From assembly GCA_030643145.1 (NCBI GenBank), contig DAOWMJ010000057.1:1-10019 (forward strand): a DNA stretch of 10,019 nt, read 5' to 3'. The notes under the pieces are model-generated. The model was not told where the DNA came from. It did not search any database and saw only the letters and a list, made by a program, of their open reading frames with translations. Source of the stretch: Candidatus Latescibacterota bacterium (lineage in GTDB: Bacteria; Krumholzibacteriota; Krumholzibacteriia; Krumholzibacteriales; WJIX01). The position numbers and the translations under genes are program-made. Below are positions 1 to 6,929 of this stretch, piece by piece (position 1 is the first letter of the stretch; each line of letters begins with the position of its first letter).

Positions 1-473
1 AATACCAAAAGATCCCCTCTCACCAGTGTAAGGCCTCCGGCTATCGATAAAAAATAGAGCCCGGCAATCGCCAACAGCGCTCCGAACCACGTCCCCAAGC
101 CAACACTCTGCTTCCAGAAAAGCCCCATGAGAGGAACAATAACAACGTATAAACCTGTAATAAAGCCGGCTTTCCCCGCCGTTGTATAAACAACACCGAC
201 TTGCTGAAGAGAGGACGCAATAAAGAGGATTAGTCCAGCAAGAAGACCGCTGACTAGGGCGCCCTTTGCCTTTCCATCACAGGAATTGTTAGATTTCTTT
301 CTTCTCACAAGAAAAAATGGGGTAAGAACAAAAACAGCAAGAGCAAAACGGACACTGTTAAATATAAATGGTCCTACATATCTCATGCCTATACGCTGAG
401 CGACAAAGGCAAACCCCCATATTGCCGCGGTAATAAAAAGTAACCCGTCAGCTTGTAATATCTTGTTTCTCAT
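1..473 (-). CDS. EamA/DMT-family transporter, N-terminal part (C-terminus off window)
   Basis: The reading frame opens at ATG 473-471 and runs leftward off the window with no stop, giving 157 residues. It starts MRNKILQADGLLF and continues with hydrophobic stretches at about residues 9-28, 36-56, 71-91, 94-116 and 126-146. Marks typical of the first EamA repeat are the ADGLLFITAAIWGFAFVAQ opening, the GPFIFNSVRFALA helix, and LQQVGVVYTTAGKAGFITGLY in helices 3-4. The family has ten helices as two EamA repeats and is usually about 290-300 residues, so roughly half is missing. Members export or import small metabolites across the inner membrane; the substrate cannot be told from sequence. The Shine-Dalgarno match is weak (a GAG about 6 nt upstream), but the start fits the family N-terminus. 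It lies 99 nt downstream of the DUF2891 gene on the same strand, so co-transcription is possible but not shown. Confidence 0.9.
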   Translation of the reverse strand, partial: MRNKILQADGLLFITAAIWGFAFVAQRIGMRYVGPFIFNSVRFALAVFVLTPFFLVRRKKSNNSCDGKAKGALVSGLLAGLILFIASSLQQVGVVYTTAGKAGFITGLYVVIVPLMGLFWKQSVGLGTWFGALLAIAGLYFLSIAGGLTLVRGDLLV

Positions 474-572
474 TTATTCTCATTCCCAAAAAGGAACTTT
501 CTTCCGGATCTCCGCCGGCTGTTTGTTTCCGGCCTACCAAACACGACGATGGCCTATATCAGGAGATAAAAA

Positions 573-1745
573 CTAATTTGTGCCATCTCTGCAAGAAAAC
601 ATATAAACTGCAAATGATGCCAGCCAGTGTTCACCCACATAATTACCGGTCGCTACATGCTCAAGCGCATCTGCCGAATGCAAATCGGCGGATTTCAATA
701 TTATCCCCCTTACGGAATCCTTCTTCTTTAAAGAACCGGCTATCCCATAGAGACACCACGCCCGGCTCAGATTGAGCCCGTCGAGATGTACTATCTTCGG
801 ATCACTTCTATCGGCCACAACAGCCGGTTTGAGGAGACTGCCCGGCTCACCGCTCTTCAGTGCGGGCAGAAATTCATGGAACCAGTCTTCAAATTTTTCA
901 CGATTCATAATCCTTCTCAAAAGATCCGCCTCAACCAAACAGGGAGAAAGAAAATCATCACCTCCCGGTTCCCACCCCCCCGGACACCCGCGATCTCCGG
1001 AAAAATAATCAAGACTTCTCTCGATAATCAATTCTTCCAACTCTGAGATACCCGCCGCTCTCGCATAATCAAGCGCAAATATTAACCCAAAAGCTGTATT
1101 AGCATGCACTCCCCTTCTTATCGGATAGGTCTGTTTCGGAAGAAATTCAATATAACGATCGACTATATTATCAGTTAGGGGCTGGAGGTTTTCTTTCCAC
1201 TTTCGGGCTGCACTTTCTTCCCATTGTAAGAGTTCCTGTGAAAGTTTGAGAAGCCATGTCCAACCATACATTCGTTCAAATGATTTACGCCCCGGCTGGT
1301 TAAGGTATCTAACTTCAGCCCGGATATTTTCCGCAGTAAGATTCTCATTAAAAACAGCCCGAATAGCGTCCGCCTCCGGCAGGTCCGGAAAGAGTCTCAA
1401 CAAATGTGCCAACATCCAGTGCCCATGAACGCAGGAGTGCCAATCGAAACACCCGTAGAAAGCCGGATGGAGTTCTACGGGACTTTCTACTTCACTTGAA
1501 TCGTTCATGACATGAGAAAGTTTGTTCGGAAACTCTTTCTGCACGCATAGAAGAGCTATCCGGGCAAACGCGGAAGCCACTTCAGGCGTCAGAGCGGCTT
1601 CGAAACTCTTTATGGAATCAGAATTCACGGCGGGGCCAGCAAGAAGCTCCGCGCAGCAAGCCGGGAGAGTAAAGAGCGCCGAAAAAATAGCGGACATAAC
1701 AATAGCGCTCGAAGTTAACTTAAAATAATATCTATCTTTTTTCAA
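573..1745 (-). CDS. DUF2891 family protein with N-terminal export signal
   Basis: This is a 390-residue protein when started at TTG 1745-1743. That start has an ideal AAAGGAGG seven nt upstream (1760-1753). The longer frame from TTG 1763 would swallow this Shine-Dalgarno, so the shorter start is preferred. DUF2891 signatures, numbered from this start, are HPAFYGCFDWHSCVHGHW (93-110), GWEPGGDDFLSPCLVEAD (257-274), HLDGLNLSRAW (320-330) and a closing GEHWLASFAVY (371-381). The conserved His, Trp, Asp and Glu residues look like a carbohydrate-active or hydrolytic site in an all-helical fold, but no activity is established to my knowledge. The N-terminus is signal-like: KKDRYYFK, then a hydrophobic core at 10-29 ending in LPACCAEL. 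This could be a lipobox with Cys30 as the lipidated residue, or a plain signal peptidase I site after Ala32. The protein therefore probably works in the periplasm or on a membrane. The next gene on the strand is an EamA transporter; no functional link is visible. Confidence 0.9.
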   Translation of the reverse strand: MKKDRYYFKLTSSAIVMSAIFSALFTLPACCAELLAGPAVNSDSIKSFEAALTPEVASAFARIALLCVQKEFPNKLSHVMNDSSEVESPVELHPAFYGCFDWHSCVHGHWMLAHLLRLFPDLPEADAIRAVFNENLTAENIRAEVRYLNQPGRKSFERMYGWTWLLKLSQELLQWEESAARKWKENLQPLTDNIVDRYIEFLPKQTYPIRRGVHANTAFGLIFALDYARAAGISELEELIIERSLDYFSGDRGCPGGWEPGGDDFLSPCLVEADLLRRIMNREKFEDWFHEFLPALKSGEPGSLLKPAVVADRSDPKIVHLDGLNLSRAWCLYGIAGSLKKKDSVRGIILKSADLHSADALEHVATGNYVGEHWLASFAVYMFSCRDGTN

Positions 1746-1752
1746 TCTATCT

Positions 1753-1760
1753 CCTCCTTT
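1753..1760 (-). promoter_or_regulatory. Ribosome binding site fixing the TTG start of the DUF2891 gene
   Basis: On the minus strand the site reads AAAGGAGG, followed by seven nt and then TTG at 1745-1743. This is a near-perfect anti-16S match at ideal spacing. It shows that the start is TTG 1745 and not the in-frame TTG at 1763, for which the same bases would be coding. Confidence 0.8.
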
Positions 1761-1887
1761 CAAAAATAGCGTTAGTTATCTTCACTGGAAAGAGGCTTTT
1801 CCCACCTTCCCACACTATTCGCTTACTTTCAACCAATATTAATTTTTCCCATGTAGTCCTGATATTTATTGATCGCTTAAATATTTT

Positions 1888-1916
1888 TTGACAAAATGAC
1901 AATTTGTTTTTATTAT
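1888..1916 (+). promoter_or_regulatory. Sigma-70-type promoter for the ABC/GldG/DUF4340 operon
   Basis: The -35 box TTGACA (1888-1893) is a perfect consensus match. It is followed by a 17-nt spacer and the -10 box TATTAT (1911-1916), which matches five of six positions. The stretch upstream of -35 (about 1860-1887) is A/T-rich and could act as an UP element. The predicted start of transcription is near 1923, giving a leader of about 125 nt before the ATG at 2049. A broken inverted repeat lies inside the spacer and could bind a repressor. The rest of 1764-2048 holds no gene I can support. Confidence 0.72.
1891..1907. promoter_or_regulatory. Candidate operator: inverted repeat inside the promoter spacer
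   Basis: ACAAAAT (1891-1897) and AATTTGT (1901-1907) flank a three-base centre, GAC, and pair at six of seven positions. The repeat overlaps the end of the -35 box and fills most of the spacer, so a protein bound here would block RNA polymerase. It is short and A/T-rich, so chance is a real alternative. No regulator gene lies in the window. Confidence 0.3.
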
Positions 1917-2048
1917 TTCAACCAAGTTAAAAAGATTTTTTGTCACTATTCAAACTAAACGATCTGAACGATAATCTTTTCTGGAACTATTTATTAAGAA
2001 TTGTTTTAACACAAACAAAAACGGGAAATAATAAAAAGGAGTTTTTGT

Positions 2049-2984
2049 ATGATAGAATTTAAACAATTGACAAAGTATTACGGAGAACTTTGCGCCCTTG
2101 ATCATGTGGATCTTACAATTGAAAGAGGACAGATATTGGGACTCCTTGGTCCAAACGGCGCGGGTAAAACAACCGCTATGCGGATTCTGACCGGATACCT
2201 GGACCCCACTTCAGGCACGATCAATGCCAGAGGTCTTTCCATTGAAAAGGATATTCTGAAAATCAAAGAAATTATCGGATACCTTCCCGAATCAGCCCCA
2301 CTCTACGAAAATATGATTGTATATGACTATCTGGAATATATTGCCAAGATGCGGGGGCTAAACGAAGCACAGAGCCGGAAACGCCTGTCGGAACTTGCCG
2401 ACGCGTGTGGATTACGCGAAAACATGCACCGCCCGATACACGAACTCTCCAAGGGGTATAAACAGCGTGTTGGCCTGGCTCACGCTATAATGGGTGATCC
2501 GGAAATCCTTGTGCTTGACGAACCAACGACCGGTCTCGATCCAAACCAGATAGTTGAAATCCGGAATATTATAAAAGATGTCGGAAAAGAAAAAACAGTA
2601 ATCCTCTCCACTCATATATTGAGCGAGGTTGAAGCTACCTGTGACAGAATTGTTATCATTAACCACGGGAAGATTGTCGCGGACGGCAGCACGGAGGAAC
2701 TCAAACAATCCTCCAAATCCGAATACTCTGTTAATATTTCACTCAAGAATGCCGAGTTTGATAATATAAACACTGAACTTGGCAAGATAGAAGAAATCAA
2801 GGAAATAGAAAGTATTGGAAAGAATCACGGAGCCCTCTCAGTCAGACTATCCTGCCATACGGATAAAGATATTCGAGATTTAATCTACAAAAGAATAAAG
2901 GAGCAACCCTGGATTTTGGTTGAAATGACAAGGGATATCAAAAGTCTCGAAAAAATATTCGGTGAACTCACAAAAGGTAATTAG
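2049..2984 (+). CDS. ABC transporter ATP-binding protein, GldA-like
   Basis: This 311-residue cytoplasmic ATPase powers the ABC complex encoded by the following genes. Its nucleotide-binding domain is complete: Walker A GPNGAGKTT (34-42), signature LSKGYKQRVGLA (133-144), Walker B ILVLDEP with catalytic Glu158 (153-159), D-loop GLDP (162-165), and the switch His189 in LSTHILSEVE. The Q-loop position reads GYLPESAPLY (78-87), with Glu in place of Gln. From memory this is usual in the GldA/CcmA-type branch and not a defect. Residues from about 220 to 311 form the extra C-terminal domain seen in this branch. The start is secure: AAAAAGGAG sits 7 nt before ATG. It is the first gene of the operon, 36 nt before the permease gene. 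In Flavobacterium, GldA works with GldF and GldG in gliding and T9SS-related functions. In other phyla the same set has no proven substrate. Confidence 0.95.
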   Translation: MIEFKQLTKYYGELCALDHVDLTIERGQILGLLGPNGAGKTTAMRILTGYLDPTSGTINARGLSIEKDILKIKEIIGYLPESAPLYENMIVYDYLEYIAKMRGLNEAQSRKRLSELADACGLRENMHRPIHELSKGYKQRVGLAHAIMGDPEILVLDEPTTGLDPNQIVEIRNIIKDVGKEKTVILSTHILSEVEATCDRIVIINHGKIVADGSTEELKQSSKSEYSVNISLKNAEFDNINTELGKIEEIKEIESIGKNHGALSVRLSCHTDKDIRDLIYKRIKEQPWILVEMTRDIKSLEKIFGELTKGN

Positions 2985-3020
2985 CGTTTAATTGTCTAAT
3001 TTAAGAAAAGGAGAATCAAT

Positions 3021-3734
3021 ATGCTGAAAGCACGGAATATAGCTCAAATCTTTAAGAAGGAGTTTAGTATATATTTCATATCTCCAATTGCCTACATAGT
3101 TATATCAATATTTCTTATTGTAACTGGATGGTTTTTCTTTTCAACATTCTTTCTGTATAGTCAGGCGGAACTTAGAAATTTCTTTTCTCTTTTGCCTATT
3201 ACCTTCTCATTTATCATACCGGCAATAACCATGCACCTCTTTTCTGAAGAACTAAATTCCGGTTCATACGAAACCCTGCTTACCCTGCCGGTCTCAATAA
3301 AGGATATTATCACGGGGAAATTCCTCGCCGCTCTGGCATTTGTGGCAATTATGTTGCTTCCGACACTAAGTTACCCGATTTCAGTATCTTTTCTTGGAGA
3401 TCTAGACTGGGGTCCGGTACTGGGGGGTTACCTTGGAGCCATTCTCCTTGGAGGAATGTTTATCTCAATAGGACTTTTTACATCCGGGCTAACAAAAAAC
3501 CAGATAATAGCATTGCTGACAGCCATAGGTATCTGCTTCGCTTTGACACTTATTGAAAATCTGCTCTTTTTCCTTCCTGAATCAATGCTTGGGTTTTTCC
3601 AGCAGATTGGAGCAGGATATCATTTTCGCAATATCTCCAGGGGAATTATCGATTCGAGAGACATAATATATTTTCTAAGCTTTATCTTTATCGCTTTATA
3701 CTCTGCTGATCTGGTAATGCAGGGAAAGAAGTAG
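3021..3734 (+). CDS. ABC-2 type permease, GldF-like
   Basis: This 237-residue integral membrane protein has six predicted helices, at about 20-46, 55-73, 101-124, 133-155, 160-185 and 214-232. The opening, a FKKEF amphipathic segment then SPIAYIVISIFLIVTGWFF, and the loop LFSEELNSGSYETLLTLPVS (73-92) are hallmarks of the GldF/ABC-2 permease family. In that loop the EE...SG..E.LLT.P pattern is the coupling element that meets the ATPase. The length is normal for the family. There is only one permease gene, so the transporter is expected to be a permease homodimer with two ATPase subunits. AAAGGAG stands 7 nt before ATG. The GldG-like gene follows after 11 nt. The substrate is unknown. Confidence 0.93.
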   Translation: MLKARNIAQIFKKEFSIYFISPIAYIVISIFLIVTGWFFFSTFFLYSQAELRNFFSLLPITFSFIIPAITMHLFSEELNSGSYETLLTLPVSIKDIITGKFLAALAFVAIMLLPTLSYPISVSFLGDLDWGPVLGGYLGAILLGGMFISIGLFTSGLTKNQIIALLTAIGICFALTLIENLLFFLPESMLGFFQQIGAGYHFRNISRGIIDSRDIIYFLSFIFIALYSADLVMQGKK

Positions 3735-3745
3735 AAGGGGAAATA

Positions 3746-5944
3746 ATGAATAAAAAAAGAAACAGTGGCAAATATCTCAAATTCATCGTTTACATTGTAA
3801 TAGTAATTCTAATCAATGTAGCGGGAATAACGCTCTTTTCCAGAGCTGACCTGACATCGGAAAATATATATTCGCTTTCAGAGGCCAGCAAAGAGGTTGT
3901 AGCAACACTTTCCGAACCTCTAACAATAAATGTTTTCTTTACCGGGGATCTTCCCGCTCCTCACAATAATACCAGACGTTATCTTCATGATATGCTTGAA
4001 GAATATTCAATCCATTCAAATGACTATTTCAATTACCGCTTCTACGATGTCAGCGTGAAAGAAGGTGATCTTAGCGAAAAGGCCGTGAGAAACCAGGAAC
4101 TTGCCCACAGCTATGGCATCTATCCCGTGCAGATCAGAAATATCGAACAGGACGAAGTGCAATTCAAGAAGGCTTATATGGGAATGGCTATGATTCACGG
4201 AGATATAACAGATAAAATCCCATCAATTACATCCACAGATGGGCTGGAATACCAAATCACTTCCAAGATAGAAAAAATGAACAACAAGATAAGCGCCCTT
4301 CTTAACCTCGAAGATCAAATTAATGTCAGATTATACTACTCCACATCGATCGAAGAAATAGCTCCAAAACTTAGAATAGAAAAACTGCCGCAAATCCCGG
4401 AGAAGATAAAATCTATTGTCGAAAAATTAAATGACAAGTATTACTCAAGACTCGAATTCCAGACACGAAACTCAACCGACAATCCTTTACTTGAAAAGGA
4501 AATATCAGAATACAATGTAATGACTCTAAAATGGCCGGCGATGAAAAACAAATCGGGGGATATAGCAATAGAGAAGGGACATGGCTCAATCGGTATCGTC
4601 GTACTGAACAAAGAAAAATTTGAAACAATCGAATTGATTAATGTTATGAATCTGCCGCTGTTCGGCACTCAATACCAACTCGTGGATATAAACACTATAG
4701 AGGAAACAATCGGTGAAGCGATCGACGATGTGATAGATATAAATAAAAAAATCGGTTATCTCACCGACCACGGCACTACACCTCTTAGGACAGACAAAGC
4801 AAATAGAACTTCAGCTTTTGATAATTTTAATTCTCTTTTGTCTCGCAGCTATTCCATTTCGGAGGTAACCCTGAAGGAAGACGGCATCCCCGACGGAATC
4901 GATTGTCTGATTATTGCAGGCCCGAAAGAAGAATTTACCGACTATGAACTCTTCAAAATAGATCAGTTTCTAATGAGGGGGAAATCAATCGCTTTCTTCC
5001 TTGACCCCTTTAAACAGATAATGCCGGCTGGGCAACAAATGCAGGCAATGTATAACAGGGAACCTTCTTACATACCTCTAAATACGGGCCTCGAAAGGCT
5101 CATCTTAAACTATGGAGTGCAAACAAGCGCTTCTTATATTCTGGACGAGCAGTGTTACGAGCAAAGAATGTCCCAGATGTACGGCGGTGGAAAACAGAGT
5201 GTATACTTCGCTCCCCTTATAAAAAGCAAATCGATTAACGACAAAATGGAATTTATGAAAAATATCAAGGGATTGATCACACTCAAAACATCCTCGGTAA
5301 AACCACTTGAAGATAAATTGCAGGGAAACGGACTTTTGGCAAATGTGCTCTTTTCTAGTTCCGAAAGGGCGTGGGAGATGAGCGGTCGAATTTCGCTTAA
5401 TCCCATGATGCTGCGTCCGCCCGTCAACCCTTCAGAATTCCAAAGCTATGCCCTTAGTTTGCTTGTGGAAGGAGAATTCCCAAGCTATTTCAAAGAGAGG
5501 GAAATTCCCGAAAAACCTGCCATAGAAAAAGAAGGGGAAGAGAAAGAAGAAGAACCCACAATAGAATCAGAAATAAAGGTTAATGTCTCAACAGAGATTA
5601 CTGGTGAAAAAAGATTTATCCCCAATGGCAAGCCGGGTAAAATCTTTGTTACCGGCACTTTCGAATTACTTTCTAACAGCATATTGGATGAAACCGGGCA
5701 AGCCCCCAGTTCTACCTTTATAATGAACCTTATTGACAAACTCAACGGCAGAGAGGCATACGCTTCCATGAGAAGCAAATCGCAGCGTTTTAATCCCCTT
5801 GACGAAACATCACCAGGTACGAGAGCATTCGTCAAGACATTTAATATCGCTGGATTACCAGTAATTGTAATAATTTTTGGTATTATAATCTGGATGCGGC
5901 GTGAATCGAGAAAACGTGCTATTCAGAGAATGTTTGAAAAATAA
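3746..5944 (+). CDS. GldG-like ABC-associated protein with large extracytoplasmic region
   Basis: This 732-residue protein is anchored at both ends. A basic N-terminus (MNKKRNSGKY) is followed by a helix at about 11-31. A second helix at 701-717 is followed by the basic tail MRRESRKRAIQRMFEK. Everything between should lie outside the cytoplasmic membrane. The stretch after helix 1 (YSLSEASKEVVATLSEPLTI, 42-61) is the standard GldG opening. Residues 336-424 (GYLTDHGT, then IDCLIIAGPKEEFTDYELFKIDQFLMRGKS, FFLDPF) match the GIFT/ABC-transport-system domain, an alpha/beta fold. A Glu- and Lys-rich linker spans 583-612. The later IFVTGTFELLSNSIL (633-647) matches the usual second GldG block. AAGGGG lies 5 nt before ATG. 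It probably docks with the permease as an accessory of one complex. No enzymatic motif is seen. Confidence 0.93.
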   Translation: MNKKRNSGKYLKFIVYIVIVILINVAGITLFSRADLTSENIYSLSEASKEVVATLSEPLTINVFFTGDLPAPHNNTRRYLHDMLEEYSIHSNDYFNYRFYDVSVKEGDLSEKAVRNQELAHSYGIYPVQIRNIEQDEVQFKKAYMGMAMIHGDITDKIPSITSTDGLEYQITSKIEKMNNKISALLNLEDQINVRLYYSTSIEEIAPKLRIEKLPQIPEKIKSIVEKLNDKYYSRLEFQTRNSTDNPLLEKEISEYNVMTLKWPAMKNKSGDIAIEKGHGSIGIVVLNKEKFETIELINVMNLPLFGTQYQLVDINTIEETIGEAIDDVIDINKKIGYLTDHGTTPLRTDKANRTSAFDNFNSLLSRSYSISEVTLKEDGIPDGIDCLIIAGPKEEFTDYELFKIDQFLMRGKSIAFFLDPFKQIMPAGQQMQAMYNREPSYIPLNTGLERLILNYGVQTSASYILDEQCYEQRMSQMYGGGKQSVYFAPLIKSKSINDKMEFMKNIKGLITLKTSSVKPLEDKLQGNGLLANVLFSSSERAWEMSGRISLNPMMLRPPVNPSEFQSYALSLLVEGEFPSYFKEREIPEKPAIEKEGEEKEEEPTIESEIKVNVSTEITGEKRFIPNGKPGKIFVTGTFELLSNSILDETGQAPSSTFIMNLIDKLNGREAYASMRSKSQRFNPLDETSPGTRAFVKTFNIAGLPVIVIIFGIIIWMRRESRKRAIQRMFEK

Positions 5945-5964
5945 CCACTGGAGGAAATTCGGAA

Positions 5965-6912
5965 ATGAAGCTGAAAAAGGAATACATAGGTCTTGCAGTC
6001 ATTATAGCGGCATTGATTCTTTATCTTGTTCTTAGAAACAGTGACAAAACACATTACACACTTCCCGAGATAGGCCCGTTAAAAAAATCCGAAATAACAA
6101 AAATTATCATAAAAACAGATGACGCTGAAATCAATCTAATAGAACGTGACGGCGACTGGAAACTGAGTCCGCAGAATTATACGGTGGATAAACAGAAAGT
6201 TGACCGTTTCTTAAACGAACTTTCAAATTTTACCCTAACAGCCATGGTATCAGAATCCAAAATATACTCCCGTTATGGCCTTGAAGAAGATAATAAAATC
6301 AGCGTTAAAGCCTTCTCTAACGATAATATCAAAAGGGATTTTTATATCGGTAAAACGGCCTCAACGAATCGCCACTCATTCGTTATGTTTGAAGGTAATC
6401 CAAAAATTTATGAAGCGAAAAACAATATTCGAACTATTTTCAAAACCACTATTGATGAGCTTCGCGACAAAAGTGTACTTACTTTTGAAACTGCCGCGAT
6501 CACAGAAATCTCGCTGGTAAGTGAAGATAAATTGCTCGCATTTGAAAAAACCGTTGTTCCTCAACCTGTAATACCCGGAGACAAGGAGGAGAAAACCCCC
6601 GGTGACCCGGATATAACATGGCGGACAACAAAAGGCAAAACAGCAAAAGCTGAACTACTTAAGCAACTCTTTGGAACCTTATCCAAACTCCAATGCAGCG
6701 GTTATATCGAGGGAAAAACAAAATCAGATTTTACCGAACCCATTTATACTGTCTCCATCGAGGGAAACAAAACATACTCTCTCTCGATATTCCAAAAGCA
6801 GGATGACAATAGCTATCCGGCAATATCATCTGAAAGCGATTATCCATTTCTGCTGAAGGAATGGAAAGCCGAGCAAATCATGAAAGCCCCAGATGAGCTT
6901 ATAGCAGAGTAA
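5965..6912 (+). CDS. DUF4340 domain protein, last gene of the ABC/GldG operon
   Basis: This 315-residue protein has one N-terminal anchor (basic MKLKKEY, then a helix at about 8-23), with the rest outside the membrane. DUF4340 features are the beta-rich ITKIIIKTDDAEINLIERDGDWKL (44-67), the D..KVDRFLNELSNFTL block (75-91), SRYGLEEDNKISV (102-114), FYIGKT (126-131), and DELRDKSVLTFETAAITEISL (164-184), where the second copy of the fold begins. A Pro/Glu/Lys-rich insert at 197-217 breaks the second half, which ends in FLLKEWKAEQIMKAPDELI. The start has GGAGG 10 nt upstream, a slightly long spacing. It lies 20 nt after the GldG-like gene. The family is nearly always found in this position after GldG-like genes, so a role as a fourth subunit of the same envelope complex is the best inference. 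Its biochemical role is unknown. Confidence 0.92.
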   Translation: MKLKKEYIGLAVIIAALILYLVLRNSDKTHYTLPEIGPLKKSEITKIIIKTDDAEINLIERDGDWKLSPQNYTVDKQKVDRFLNELSNFTLTAMVSESKIYSRYGLEEDNKISVKAFSNDNIKRDFYIGKTASTNRHSFVMFEGNPKIYEAKNNIRTIFKTTIDELRDKSVLTFETAAITEISLVSEDKLLAFEKTVVPQPVIPGDKEEKTPGDPDITWRTTKGKTAKAELLKQLFGTLSKLQCSGYIEGKTKSDFTEPIYTVSIEGNKTYSLSIFQKQDDNSYPAISSESDYPFLLKEWKAEQIMKAPDELIAE

Positions 6913-6929
6913 CTTGGTTCTGTTACTTT
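6906..6929. terminator. Small convergent hairpin, possible weak terminator
   Basis: AGTAAC (6908-6913) and GTTACT (6922-6927) pair perfectly around an eight-nt loop. The stem can grow to eight pairs with a G-U and an A-U pair (6906-6907 with 6928-6929). On the plus strand it is followed by only a short run of T, and on the minus strand by no T run. It is the only terminator-like element between the two convergent gene groups. The stem is weak (about 6-8 pairs, A/T-rich), so leaky or Rho-dependent ending is as likely. Confidence 0.4.

Noticed and set aside
514..533. Inverted repeat GCCGG/CCGGC between the DUF2891 and EamA genes as a terminator
   Set aside because: The stem has only five pairs with a ten-nt loop and no T run on either strand. 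A second tiny stem (GGAA/TTCC, minus strand near 492-504) has a T run but only four pairs.
578..1728. Several plus-strand open frames of 60-86 codons opposite the DUF2891 gene
   Set aside because: They lie wholly antisense to a well-supported gene, have no recognisable family motifs and no ribosome binding sites worth noting; they are shadows.
1746..1763. Extended N-terminus of the DUF2891 protein starting at TTG 1763
   Set aside because: These bases contain the AAAGGAGG ribosome binding site for the TTG at 1745 and would put GGD codons in front of a normal signal peptide.
2412..2800. Minus-strand open frames inside the ABC ATPase gene
   Set aside because: They are antisense to the Walker and signature motifs of an intact gene and have no homology I recognise.
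2049..2984. Glu in place of the Q-loop Gln in the ATPase as a sign of a dead enzyme
   Set aside because: GYLPE at this place is usual in GldA/CcmA-type ATPases, and all other catalytic residues are intact.
6275..6856. Plus-strand frames of 61-81 codons inside the DUF4340 gene
   Set aside because: The DUF4340 frame is continuous, has its own start and family motifs; the others are out-of-frame shadows.
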